A DNA stretch of 64,000 nt from G001797105 sp964528155 (lineage in GTDB: Bacteria > Chloroflexota > Anaerolineae > Anaerolineales > E44-bin32): positions 1-64,000 of the forward strand of contig CAZGRL010000010.1 of assembly GCA_964528155.1 (NCBI GenBank), in the 5' to 3' direction. This document shows, in pieces, positions 41,788 to 49,774 of this stretch. The notes beneath the pieces are model-generated. The model saw nothing but the letters and a program-made list of their open reading frames with translations. It was not told where the DNA came from and ran no database searches. Both the position numbers and the translations under genes were made by a program. Position 1 is the stretch's first letter, and each line of letters opens with the position of its first letter.

Positions 41788-42957
41788 TCAGTCCGTTCCG
41801 GACGGGAGCAGGCGCGGCGCCACAAGAATGGTTCTCTTCTTCATCGCCTCCAGAGCAAGAGCCAGCGGTCGATAGATCAAGTGGGTCCACTTGCCGATTC
41901 CAACTTCGGTGTCCAGCATGGCGACCATCGCCATGACATGAACTGTGTAGAGGATGTAGGTCGGCCAGGGCAACCCAGTGTAGCGGAGAATGTGAACCAG
42001 GATGCCCGTGATCGAGCCAATCAGCAGGAAGCTGGGAAAGAGCCAATCGCTGGGATGCGAGAAGCGGTGGATCTCCTCCTGCTTCCTCATCCGGCTGATG
42101 AGGATCTCGATGGACGTGAACATGAGAAGGATGGTTGCGATGTAGCCAAGCCAGCGCTGCGGGTTATAGAGCGGATACAAGTTATCCGTCTGGAACCACC
42201 ACAGAAGTGGAACGATCAGGATCAGCATCGTTACATAGCCGATCATCAGCAGCAGATGCTTGAGCCAGCGGCTGAACTCCACTGTGCGAGTTTCCTTGCA
42301 CTTGGACCACCACTCCCGCTGGGACACGAAGTGAACGGCGAAGTCCTTCAAGCCTGCCAGATACGCGCTTACCGGGATGTCCAGCAGGCTGGCCTGGGAC
42401 CCCAGGAGGTTCCTGGTCATAGCCATGGCGTTCGTCACGATGTGTCGGCCCAGAAGGGCGAAATGAAACAAGACGAGGGCCCAGACCCACATGACCGGCG
42501 CGAACTCGTTGAGGGCGACGCGCGATGTCTCGATGTTCCGGCCGCCCGTCAGCAGGTGGTATCCAACGAGCAGCACCAACGGAATCAGCGCTGCCCTGGC
42601 GATCGCCGCCGCCACCGTTCTCTCGGAGGTATAGAGCCTGCGGGCCTTCCCACTCTGATCATACTGAGCAATGAGCCAGCGCCTGGAGGCCATCATGGTC
42701 TCGGCCGGTTCGGCACCTCTCGGGCAGGTGCGTGAACAGTCACCGCAGAAATAGCACAGCCAGGGATCAATGCTGGTCTTGAGCTGTTCGCGCAGCCCCA
42801 TCTGGACCATGCGGATGGTGCGGCGCGGGAAAGAGTGTTCGCTGGTGGTCAAAGGGCAGACTGCCGAGCAGTTGCCGCAGTTGAAGCACGCCTCGGGATT
42901 GATGGCGCCATACTCCTTGAGCTCTTCCAGCAAACGTGTGTCGACCCGTGTGCTCAC
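41788..42957 (-). CDS. QmoC-like membrane protein (HdrC ferredoxin domain fused to cytochrome b-type domain)
   Basis: A 389-residue protein. The N-terminal HdrC-like domain has two [4Fe-4S] motifs, CFNCGNCSAVCP (Cys24/27/30/34) and CYFCGDCSRTCP (near 68-79). It is followed by six membrane spans (such as LIPLVLLVGYHLL, WVWALVLFHFALLGRHI, YVTMLILIVPLLWWF and YILYTVHVMAMVAML) with histidines suited to b heme. HdrC-HdrE fusions of this form are the membrane subunit of the quinone-interacting Qmo complex. It overlaps the winged-helix gene by 4 bp and closes a tight run after the QmoA/B-like genes, so electrons probably pass between quinone and the soluble flavoproteins. Confidence 0.82.
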   Translation of the reverse strand: MSTRVDTRLLEELKEYGAINPEACFNCGNCSAVCPLTTSEHSFPRRTIRMVQMGLREQLKTSIDPWLCYFCGDCSRTCPRGAEPAETMMASRRWLIAQYDQSGKARRLYTSERTVAAAIARAALIPLVLLVGYHLLTGGRNIETSRVALNEFAPVMWVWALVLFHFALLGRHIVTNAMAMTRNLLGSQASLLDIPVSAYLAGLKDFAVHFVSQREWWSKCKETRTVEFSRWLKHLLLMIGYVTMLILIVPLLWWFQTDNLYPLYNPQRWLGYIATILLMFTSIEILISRMRKQEEIHRFSHPSDWLFPSFLLIGSITGILVHILRYTGLPWPTYILYTVHVMAMVAMLDTEVGIGKWTHLIYRPLALALEAMKKRTILVAPRLLPSGTD

Positions 42958-43256
42958 GATCCTACCTCCTCTGCCAGCACATACTGGTAGTACTCGCCAT
43001 CCTTGCCCACTTCGCGCACCAAGTCATACTTCTTCATGGCCATGACGTGCCATAGCACCTGGTCAGCCGGCAGCGCGGCTGCGGCGGCAATTTCGGGGAT
43101 AGTCTTGGCCCCCTGGGTCATCGCCGCTCGCAGGGTCTTCCGGAACGCCTGTTGCTCCTTGAGAAGCAGCTGCGTGCTTTCGACGGTGTCCTGATGGGCC
43201 TGGCGCAACGCCTTCAAGGTGGCCGTGCGCTGTTTGGCGTCTGCCCCGTCGCTCAT
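42954..43256 (-). CDS. Small winged-helix protein in the Qmo/Hdr-like operon
   Basis: A 100-residue protein. The N-terminal half is a charged helix (ALRQAHQDTVESTQLLLKEQ). The C-terminal half is a small winged-helix domain (GAKTIPEIAAAAALPADQVL, then HVMAMKKYDLVREVGKDGEY). It overlaps both neighbouring genes by 4 bp (ATGA junctions), so it is made in step with the redox subunits and may be a structural or regulatory part of the complex rather than an independent transcription factor. I do not recognise a characterised homologue. Confidence 0.65.
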   Translation of the reverse strand: MSDGADAKQRTATLKALRQAHQDTVESTQLLLKEQQAFRKTLRAAMTQGAKTIPEIAAAAALPADQVLWHVMAMKKYDLVREVGKDGEYYQYVLAEEVGS

Positions 43257-45328
43257 GAGACTTCCTCCAGCTCAGGGATCTCGGCGGCGATGGCATCGAC
43301 CATCGCCCGGTACTGCCCGAGAGTCCATCCCTGCACATCGATGGCCTGGTTCGGGCAGGCGCTGACGCACACGCCGCAGCCCACGCAATTGGCCGGAGAG
43401 ACGACCGCCCGGCGCACTTCCTCACCGTTGACCTGCTCAGATTGGAGCCGGATTGCGCCTTCGTATTCACAAACTTCAACGCATGCGCCGGTTCCCCGGC
43501 AGCGATCGGGGTCGACCCGCGCCACAAAGGGCTCCAGCTCAACCTCACCGCCGCTCAGCAGGCCGCTGACCTTGGCGGCGGCGGCTCCAGCCGAAGCGAT
43601 GCTCTCCTGGATGTTCATCGGGCTTTGTGCCGTCCCGGCCAGCACGATGCCGTTGACAGCGGTCTCAACCGGGCGCAACTTGGGATGCACTTCGAGCAGG
43701 AAGCGATCGCTGCCCGGGGTGATCTTGAGCAGCTCATAGAGCTCGTCGATCGGGCTGGGCATCATGCCCACCGCCAGGACCACCAGGTCAACCGGCACTT
43801 CGAGGGTTTCACTCCAGGTGAGGCTGTCTTTGACCGTGACAACCAGGGCGTGACCGTCCTCGACCGTGTCGGCGGCGACGACGGGGCCTTCTTCGGGCAG
43901 GAAGCGCAGGAAGCGTACTTTGTCTTCGCCTGCCTGACGATAGAGATCCTCGTGCCCCCGGCCATAGGTGCGAATGTCCTGGTAGATGTCATAGAGGTTG
44001 ATCGACGGGAAGCGACGCTTCAGATCGACGGCGGCGTGCATCGTGGCGGTACAGCACACACGTGAGCAGTATGGGTTCACCTGCCCATCCGGTTGCGGCT
44101 CGTGTAGCCCTTCGATCTGCCGGCTGCCGACGCAGTGGATCATGGCGATGTCGCGTACCGGATGGCCGTTCCACTCCAGCGCCGCTTCACCTTCGCTCAG
44201 CGCCAAGAGGCGAATGAACTGTGGCAGGGTGACGACGTCCGGCAGATCGCCGTAGCCGTATTCGCCTTGCCGCGGCGCGTATGGCATGAAGCCGGTCGCG
44301 ACCACAATCGCTCCGACATTGACATCGAAAGTCTGCGGGGTTCGGTCGAGGCTGATCGCCTGGCCGCCTTGGACCTGCTGGCATGCGCCGCACAGCGTGC
44401 ATTGCGCCCAGTCGATGGCTGCAGTCTCGGGAGTGCAGCCCGGATGCCGCAGGTAGATCGCCTTGCGACGGGTCAGGCCATAGTTGAACTCGTCCGGCAC
44501 CTCAATCGGGCAGGCGGCGATGGCCGCATCGAGGCTGGCAAATTCAGGGGAAACACCGCGCGGCTGCTGCTCGAGCGTCACCTGGAAATCGCCGACGTAG
44601 CCAGCCAAACCCACGAGCTGCGTATTGGTGAACAATGTCACGTTGGGATGGTGGCTCACCTGCTTGATCAGCACTGCAAGCGCCGCCCGGGCATCTTGAT
44701 CGGTGGGAAAGACGCTCTCGAGTTGAGCCATCCGGCCACCCAGGAAGGGGCTCTTCTCGATCAGCGTGACCTTGAGGCCGCGTCGAGCGATGTCCCAGGC
44801 GGCACGCAGACCGGCTACCCCTCCCCCAATGACCAGAGCATGCCGCTGCGCCTCGAGGCGGATCGGCTCGAGCGCCTCCAGAAAGCGGGCCTTGGCGATC
44901 CCGGCTTTCATCAAGCGGATGGCCTTGACCGTGGCGCCTCCCGGATCAGCATGTGTCGTCCAGCTGTCCTGCTCGCGCAGACCAACGTGGTGGTAGAAGT
45001 ACGGATTAAGGCCGGCGCGCGCCAGTGTGCCGCGGAAGGTTTGCTCATGCAGGAAAGGCGAGCAGGCGCCGATCACGACCCGGTTGAGGCCTTGCTGATG
45101 GATATCGTCTTCGATGATCGCCTGGCCGGCGTCCGAGCACATCGACATGTTGGTGCGCGAGACCACCACATCCGGGAGCTGACCCAGCGTCCTGGCAACA
45201 GCCTCGCAATCGACCACGTCGCTGATATTGCCACCGCAGTAGCACGTATAAACGCCGATGCGCAGCTTTCCATCTCGCGACTTGGTCGACTCGTCTTCAA
45301 CTCGGGGTTCTTCGTCGTTCTCAGGCAT
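43253..45328 (-). CDS. HdrA/QmoB-like flavoprotein with Fe-S clusters
   Basis: A 691-residue protein. The N-terminus has the HdrA-type IGVYTCYCGGNI motif (Cys29, Cys31). A Rossmann FAD site follows (ALVIGGGVAGLRAAWDIARR, near 160), then a single C-x2-C site (CTLCGACQQ) and the PYCSRVCCTATMHAA cysteine segment. Two C-terminal ferredoxin-type sites, CRGTGACVEVCEYEGA and CVGCGVCVSACPNQA, bind [4Fe-4S]. HdrA proteins are the flavin hub of heterodisulfide-type complexes. The start at 45328 overlaps the QmoA-like stop by 8 bp. With the QmoA- and QmoC-like proteins it forms a membrane-linked complex. Confidence 0.85.
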   Translation of the reverse strand: MPENDEEPRVEDESTKSRDGKLRIGVYTCYCGGNISDVVDCEAVARTLGQLPDVVVSRTNMSMCSDAGQAIIEDDIHQQGLNRVVIGACSPFLHEQTFRGTLARAGLNPYFYHHVGLREQDSWTTHADPGGATVKAIRLMKAGIAKARFLEALEPIRLEAQRHALVIGGGVAGLRAAWDIARRGLKVTLIEKSPFLGGRMAQLESVFPTDQDARAALAVLIKQVSHHPNVTLFTNTQLVGLAGYVGDFQVTLEQQPRGVSPEFASLDAAIAACPIEVPDEFNYGLTRRKAIYLRHPGCTPETAAIDWAQCTLCGACQQVQGGQAISLDRTPQTFDVNVGAIVVATGFMPYAPRQGEYGYGDLPDVVTLPQFIRLLALSEGEAALEWNGHPVRDIAMIHCVGSRQIEGLHEPQPDGQVNPYCSRVCCTATMHAAVDLKRRFPSINLYDIYQDIRTYGRGHEDLYRQAGEDKVRFLRFLPEEGPVVAADTVEDGHALVVTVKDSLTWSETLEVPVDLVVLAVGMMPSPIDELYELLKITPGSDRFLLEVHPKLRPVETAVNGIVLAGTAQSPMNIQESIASAGAAAAKVSGLLSGGEVELEPFVARVDPDRCRGTGACVEVCEYEGAIRLQSEQVNGEEVRRAVVSPANCVGCGVCVSACPNQAIDVQGWTLGQYRAMVDAIAAEIPELEEVS

Positions 45329-46664
45329 AGACCAATTCCTTCTTCTGCTCAGCGGCATCGGCTTCCTCGGTCAAGCCGGCTTTCAGGTTTTCCAGGTAGG
45401 CGGCCGCCTCGGAGGCTGCGGCCCCGGCCATCACGATCGAGTCGACGATGTCCATCGGGCCGGCAGCGGTGCCTGTAGCGAAGATGCCGGGCCGGGCCGT
45501 CATGCTGGGCGAGAGATTGGGCTCCGGGATCTCGACAAATCCGTCGCCGGCCGCCGACACGCCATAGGTCGCCAGAGGGTCGTAACCGGGAAGCATGCCG
45601 ACCGAGAGCACGATCATGTCGTGCATTCGCTCGATGATCTTGGTTCCACCCTCGACGACTTCCACCCGCACGACCGGGTTGTGGTTTTCATCCTCGGTGA
45701 TTTGCGCGACCTTGCCCTTGACGAATTCGATCCCCATCGCCTTGGCGCTCTGATAGAACTGTTCATAGCCCTTGCCGAAGGTGCGGATGTCCATGTAGTA
45801 GATCGTGATGTCCGCCAGCGGCAGCGAGCCGGAGATCAGCATCGCCTGCTTGATGGCGTACATGCAGCACACGCGCGAGCAGTAGGGCACGCCCAGCGTC
45901 TCATCGCGCGAGCCGGCGCACTGCACGTAGGCGATCGAATCGGGTTCCTTGCCGTCCGATGGCCGCAGGATGTGCAGATAGGGACCCGTCGGAGCCAGCA
46001 GACGTTCCATCGTCAGTGCGTCGATGACGTTGGGGTACTTGCCCTCGCCGTACTCGGTCTTGGCACCGCGCGGCGTGGTTTCGAACCCGGTGGCCAGGAT
46101 GATACTGGCTGCTTCGATCTCGAGCGTCGTCGGCTGTTGGGTGAAATCGATCGCCCCAACCGGGCACGCCTTCTCGCACTTGCCGCAGATCAGGCAGTGA
46201 TCGATATCCAGGACCGCCGTCTGCGGAACAGCAGTCGAGAAGGGAACGCGGATGGCCCGATGAGCGCTCAGCCCCTGCTGGAAGGCGTCGGGTACGTCGA
46301 TCGGGCAGGCGTACTCGCACTGGCGACAACCGGTGCAGGCCTTCATATCGACGTAGCGCGGCTTCTGTATCACCTGCGCCAGATAGCCTCTCCCGTTGGG
46401 CTCGACCGACTGAACTTCGCTGTAGGTCAGCAGCTCGATATTGTCGTTGTGCGCCACCGCCGACATCTTCGGGGTGGTGATGCAGCTGCAGCAGTCGAGC
46501 GTCGGAAACACCTTGCTCAAGGCAATCATCTTGCCGCCAATGGTCGGCTGCCGTTCAACCAGCGCCACCTGGTAGCCCTGGCCGGCAAGATCAAGCGAGG
46601 CCTGCATGCCAGCGATCCCGCCGCCGATCACCATCGCATCTACCTTCAGGAGTCCGTCTGTCAT
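45321..46664 (-). CDS. HdrA/QmoA-like flavoprotein with two [4Fe-4S] sites
   Basis: A 447-residue flavoprotein. It begins VDAMVIGGGIAGMQASLDLA, then has the HdrA hallmark LDCCSCITTPKM, two ferredoxin sites CTGCRQCEYACP (about 109-120) and CLICGKCEKACP (about 157-168), a mid-protein PYCSRVCCMYAIKQAM segment and a late FAD segment PGIFATGTAAGPMDI. Size and cluster order match QmoA. It lacks the N-terminal CxCG extension of its partner. It follows the MvhD-like gene by 26 bp and overlaps the next gene by 8 bp. Confidence 0.86.
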   Translation of the reverse strand: MTDGLLKVDAMVIGGGIAGMQASLDLAGQGYQVALVERQPTIGGKMIALSKVFPTLDCCSCITTPKMSAVAHNDNIELLTYSEVQSVEPNGRGYLAQVIQKPRYVDMKACTGCRQCEYACPIDVPDAFQQGLSAHRAIRVPFSTAVPQTAVLDIDHCLICGKCEKACPVGAIDFTQQPTTLEIEAASIILATGFETTPRGAKTEYGEGKYPNVIDALTMERLLAPTGPYLHILRPSDGKEPDSIAYVQCAGSRDETLGVPYCSRVCCMYAIKQAMLISGSLPLADITIYYMDIRTFGKGYEQFYQSAKAMGIEFVKGKVAQITEDENHNPVVRVEVVEGGTKIIERMHDMIVLSVGMLPGYDPLATYGVSAAGDGFVEIPEPNLSPSMTARPGIFATGTAAGPMDIVDSIVMAGAAASEAAAYLENLKAGLTEEADAAEQKKELVYA

Positions 46665-46690
46665 CGTTCGACAACCTTCCTTGGCTATGG

Positions 46691-47140
46691 TTAGGCCGGC
46701 TGTAGTTGCGAGGCCGAGGCCGTGAGCTCGTCGGCGATCGGCCCGATTTCAGCCAACACGTCTTCCATGAGTTTGACTTCCTTCAGAAAGGCAGCTGTGC
46801 ACACCGTACAGATGGCCGCCAGGCGCAGTCGTCGAGTGTCAATGCCGCGCTCTTTCATCAACGGGTAGGTCCGGTTGATGATCTTGGCCGTCTGGTCGGA
46901 ACCGCCTTTGTAAGGGCTGTCCGTGCCACTGAACATCACAATTACGGCGTCGATGCCCATTTCGAAGGTCTCGAGGTAGAAGGCCTCGGAAAACATCGCC
47001 GCTGAGACCATCGGCAGGATGTAGGTGTTGGACGGGTAATCGGTGTGGAGCTGTCCGACCGCGTCGGCACCGCGGTAGCCGCCGGACAGCGACGCCAGGA
47101 TCAGAATCTTGGTCTGCGGCGTTTCGACACGCGTCGGCAT
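46691..47140 (-). CDS. MvhD/FlpD-like protein lacking the usual cluster cysteines
   Basis: A roughly 149-residue protein with the outline of the hydrogenase delta (MvhD/FlpD) domain: ILASLSGGYRGADAVGQLHT, the following YPSNTYILPM, then FEMGIDAVIVMFSGTD and RRLRLAAICTVCTAAFLKEV. In true MvhD several cysteines near the N-terminus and centre hold a [2Fe-2S] cluster that hands electrons to HdrA. Here those positions are Ser, Leu and Met, and only CTVC remains. The start at 47140 has an AGGAG site; a GTG at 47149 is possible. It lies directly upstream of the QmoA-like gene, its expected partner. The assignment rests on overall pattern. Confidence 0.6.
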   Translation of the reverse strand: MPTRVETPQTKILILASLSGGYRGADAVGQLHTDYPSNTYILPMVSAAMFSEAFYLETFEMGIDAVIVMFSGTDSPYKGGSDQTAKIINRTYPLMKERGIDTRRLRLAAICTVCTAAFLKEVKLMEDVLAEIGPIADELTASASQLQPA

Positions 47141-47151
47141 AGGGTCCACTC

Positions 47152-47406
47152 CTACTTGGCGCGACGGATGAACAGCCGGTCGTACCCCTCGGCCGTCACA
47201 CTGCCCAGAAACTCATGTCCGACCTTCTGGCACCAGCGGGGCATGTCATTCTTGGTGTTGGCATCCCCGGACCAGATTTCAAGCACTTCACCTACCTTGA
47301 CATCGCCGATGCTCTTTTTGGCTTCCAGCAGCGGTCCGGGGCAGGCCATGGCGCGGGCGTCGACGACCTTGGCGGCTTCGATATTGCCCAATGCTTCTGC
47401 ACTCAT
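47152..47406 (-). CDS. TusA-like sulfur carrier protein
   Basis: An 84-residue SirA/TusA-fold protein. DARAMACPGPLLEAKKSI carries the CPxP motif with the sulfur-carrying Cys22. The rest, VGEVLEIWSGDANTKNDMPR and a final beta strand, completes the small alpha/beta sandwich. TusA proteins hold a persulfide for delivery to partners such as DsrE and Hdr-type complexes. Its ATG overlaps the ArsR stop by 4 bp and has an AGGAGAT site. It sits at the head of the redox operon. Confidence 0.88.
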   Translation of the reverse strand: MSAEALGNIEAAKVVDARAMACPGPLLEAKKSIGDVKVGEVLEIWSGDANTKNDMPRWCQKVGHEFLGSVTAEGYDRLFIRRAK

Positions 47407-47747
47407 GACAGATCTCCTTTGTCTTTATCTCGGGAGCTCGGCGGAGAGACGCCGTGATCCCGGCTGTCGGAGTGGCTGTCCAGCCAGTCCAGATCGACCT
47501 GACGGGCAGTCCCTTCGATGTGGTAGTAGATGGTCTGGCCTTCTCGCCGAGAGCCCACCATCCCGTGCTCCCGCATCAGCCGCAGGTGCTGAGAAGTGCA
47601 TTGGAGCGAAGCTCCAATGGCGTCGGCCAGTTCCCCGACCGACAATTCCCTGTGTTTCAATGCCCATAGAATCCTGAGGCGTCGGGGGTTGGCCAGCACT
47701 CGATGGATCTCGGCCGTTCGCTCCGCTTTCTCGGCAAGTTCCCGCAT
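47403..47747 (-). CDS. ArsR-family transcriptional regulator of the sulfur/redox operon
   Basis: A 114-residue winged-helix regulator. LANPRRLRILWALKHRELSV and GELADAIGASLQCTSQHLRL cover the first helices and the recognition helix, followed by a MVGSRREGQTIYYHI wing. The C-terminal tail is polar. One cysteine lies in the recognition helix (SLQCTSQ), in the area where thiol- or metal-sensing members have sensor cysteines. It is the first gene of the operon and overlaps tusA by 4 bp, so self-regulation in response to a sulfur or redox signal is plausible. Confidence 0.87.
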   Translation of the reverse strand: MRELAEKAERTAEIHRVLANPRRLRILWALKHRELSVGELADAIGASLQCTSQHLRLMREHGMVGSRREGQTIYYHIEGTARQVDLDWLDSHSDSRDHGVSPPSSRDKDKGDLS

Positions 47748-47874
47748 GTTCCACTCCCGTTTCTTAAGAGGTCAAGAGATTGCTTAATTGCGGGACTGCT
47801 TAAGTTCTATCGCCGGGGCAGGTTTTGGGTTAGTGAGGGTTGTCACAAGACGATTCGATACCGTCTATCGACGA

Positions 47875-47893
47875 CTATAGAGATTGTCTATAG
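47875..47893. promoter_or_regulatory. Candidate operator repeats upstream of the ArsR-led operon
   Basis: Two CTATAG hexamers, each self-palindromic, lie at 47875-47880 and 47888-47893 with 7 bp between. A degenerate third copy (CTATCG) is just to the left. Closer to the gene, TTAAGCA is repeated on the minus strand. Both repeat families could bind the ArsR-type regulator. No clear -35/-10 pair is visible. Confidence 0.35.
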
Positions 47894-48028
47894 GTCGGGT
47901 TTGGGTCTGTCGTGAAGCCTGACGCCGGCCAGAATCTCGGGTCTTGAGCCCTGGCCGGCGCAGATTTCACTCCAATGGAAGATTCAGCGAGGCAGCAATC
48001 GAGGGGTCTTACCCGGTTCGGATGTGTC

Positions 48029-49087
48029 TCAGGGAGCTGCACCCCACACACCGTTCACTGGTGTGGTGCGAGAATCTCCGGCAAGCCCGAGAAGGTCAAG
48101 CCCCCACCCCTTCTCGAGCATCGCCAGAAGTGAGTAGTGCGTGTATTCCGTGGAGTCCTGCACGCCGGCCTGGATCATCGGCGAGAGCAGGATGGTCGCG
48201 ACCCGACCGCCCTTGGCCAGTTCGCAACAACCGGCAGTCGAGGAGCCCTCGTCCCAGGTGATAATGATCAGGCTATCGGGCTGATAGGCTGAGGAGGCTC
48301 GGATCGCGTCGACCAGCGAGCCAAGCCAGCCGTCGGCCGTCGCCAGAGGGCAGTCGTGGGCGCTGTTGCAGATGTCCGGCGTGATCCACACAAAGTCGGG
48401 CAGGCTGTCCTGCGACATGTCGATGGCGAACTGATCGAAGGGGACGACGCGCGAAAGACAACGCCCCTCGTTGGAGCGGACGCTGTCGAAGTAGATGAAG
48501 GGATTGTGCCTCTTGGCGTAAGGATTGACGGTGTAATCGAAGCACGCCGCCGGCATTCCCTCCAGGTAAGCGCGCCAGGTCTTGCCGCTGGCTTCAAGCT
48601 GATCCGGCAGAATCGGCGCGTCCTGATAGCAGGTCTCGCAGTTGCGGGCGATCCCGAATGTCTGGCCGGCGATCAGGGCCAGGTAGTTTGGAAACGAAGG
48701 ATGGGTGATCGCGTAATGCTGCGTCAGGAGCGCGCCTTCCTCAGCCAGGGAATTGAAGTTCGGCGCCGTCTCATTCCCGATCACCTGCCCAAACTCTCGG
48801 TTTTCAAAGATGACAAAGAACACACGCCCCAACGCGGGGATTTCGCCCGGCGCCAATGTTGGTGTGGGTGTGATGCTCGGTGTCGCCGTGGGAGGCTGTG
48901 GCGTTTGTGTGGGTGGAATCGGCGTAGCCGTTGCAGTGGGTGGTGCGGTTGTCGGCGCCAGGGTCGGAGTTGGCTTCCCTCCAGCGAGAGCGCATCCAGC
49001 AAGCGTTCCTGCCAGAATGACCATCATCACGCTGATGACCGGCGCAGCCGCGCGGACGCGGCTACGGTCCGTGTCGTTCAAATCCAT
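48029..49087 (-). CDS. Phosphoesterase-family lipoprotein (PF04185-like; acid phosphatase/phospholipase C type)
   Basis: A 352-residue secreted enzyme. A signal sequence ends in LAGCA (lipobox Cys about 32). A linker of about 45 residues rich in Thr and Pro follows, then a phosphoesterase domain that starts RVFFVIFENREFGQVIGN and has THPSFPNYLALIAGQ, DFVWITPDICNSAHDC and IIITWDEGSS with the metal-binding Glu/Asp residues. The family hydrolyses phosphate esters outside the cell. It overlaps the Pcm stop by 10 bp. The Thr/Pro linker is characteristic of cell-surface lipoproteins in some Chloroflexota, which I use only as a weak taxonomic hint. Confidence 0.85.
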   Translation of the reverse strand: MDLNDTDRSRVRAAAPVISVMMVILAGTLAGCALAGGKPTPTLAPTTAPPTATATPIPPTQTPQPPTATPSITPTPTLAPGEIPALGRVFFVIFENREFGQVIGNETAPNFNSLAEEGALLTQHYAITHPSFPNYLALIAGQTFGIARNCETCYQDAPILPDQLEASGKTWRAYLEGMPAACFDYTVNPYAKRHNPFIYFDSVRSNEGRCLSRVVPFDQFAIDMSQDSLPDFVWITPDICNSAHDCPLATADGWLGSLVDAIRASSAYQPDSLIIITWDEGSSTAGCCELAKGGRVATILLSPMIQAGVQDSTEYTHYSLLAMLEKGWGLDLLGLAGDSRTTPVNGVWGAAP

Positions 49088-49755
49088 TTAGCCTCTCCAT
49101 AATCGTCCGGCCAACCGTGGGCTCCGATCAGGGGGACAAAAGCCACCGGGGCGACCCGCTCGACGTGGAACTCGTCGCGATCTCGACTCCAGCGCTCGAG
49201 CACCTGACCCTCCCGCCCTCCAACGGGCAAGACCAGCCGGCCGTCAGAAGTGAGTTGATCTAGCAGCGGACGGGGCACCTTCGGAGCAGCCGCTGTCACA
49301 ATTACACCATGGAAAGGGGCGAACTCGGGCAAGCCACCCGATCCGTCGCCCTGTCGGATGATCACGTTCTCGACGCCGAGACTTTCGAGAACCTCGCGGG
49401 CAAGGTTGGCCAGCTCGCCCGACCGCTCAACCGTGTAGACCTGTTCGGCCAGGCGAGACAGCACGGCAGCCTGATAACCTGAGCCCGTGCCGACTTCGAG
49501 GATGGTCTCCGTACCCTGCAACTCGAGGAGCTGGGTCATCAAGGCCACGATGTACGGCTGGGAGATGGTCTGCCCCTGGCCGATGGGTAGCGGCCCATCT
49601 GAGTAGGCGAAGGATCTCATATCGGCCGGGACGAACAGGTGGCGCGGCACCGCCATCATCGACGCCAGAACGCGCGCATCGGTGATATCGCGGCCGCGCA
49701 ATTGCTCGTCCACCATTCGCTGCCTGGCAGCGATGAGACCGTCCTGCCCTTCCAT
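49078..49755 (-). CDS. pcm: Protein-L-isoaspartate O-methyltransferase
   Basis: A roughly 225-residue SAM methyltransferase. ILEVGTGSGYQAAVLSRLA is the SAM loop, FAYSDGPLPIGQGQTISQPY is the substrate-side motif of the family, and IIRQGDGSGGLPEFAPFHGV the post-I/II region. It repairs isoaspartyl residues in aged proteins. I place the start at ATG 49755, because the earlier ATG (49770) lies within the likely -10 box; GAGGGGAG precedes 49755. It overlaps the downstream phosphoesterase lipoprotein gene. Confidence 0.92.
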   Translation of the reverse strand: MEGQDGLIAARQRMVDEQLRGRDITDARVLASMMAVPRHLFVPADMRSFAYSDGPLPIGQGQTISQPYIVALMTQLLELQGTETILEVGTGSGYQAAVLSRLAEQVYTVERSGELANLAREVLESLGVENVIIRQGDGSGGLPEFAPFHGVIVTAAAPKVPRPLLDQLTSDGRLVLPVGGREGQVLERWSRDRDEFHVERVAPVAFVPLIGAHGWPDDYGEAKWI

Positions 49756-49768
49756 GCTCCCCTCTGAC

Positions 49769-49774
49769 ATTATA
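49769..49774 (-). promoter_or_regulatory. -10 box for pcm
   Basis: A perfect TATAAT on the minus strand. Its last bases overlap the first in-frame ATG, so transcription would begin inside the longer frame and translation probably starts at the next ATG. No clear -35 is seen. Confidence 0.4.

Noticed and set aside
45258..46694. 478-codon open frame on the plus strand
   Set aside because: It is wholly antisense to the QmoA-like gene, has no recognisable motif and lacks a ribosome site; high GC makes such mirror frames common.
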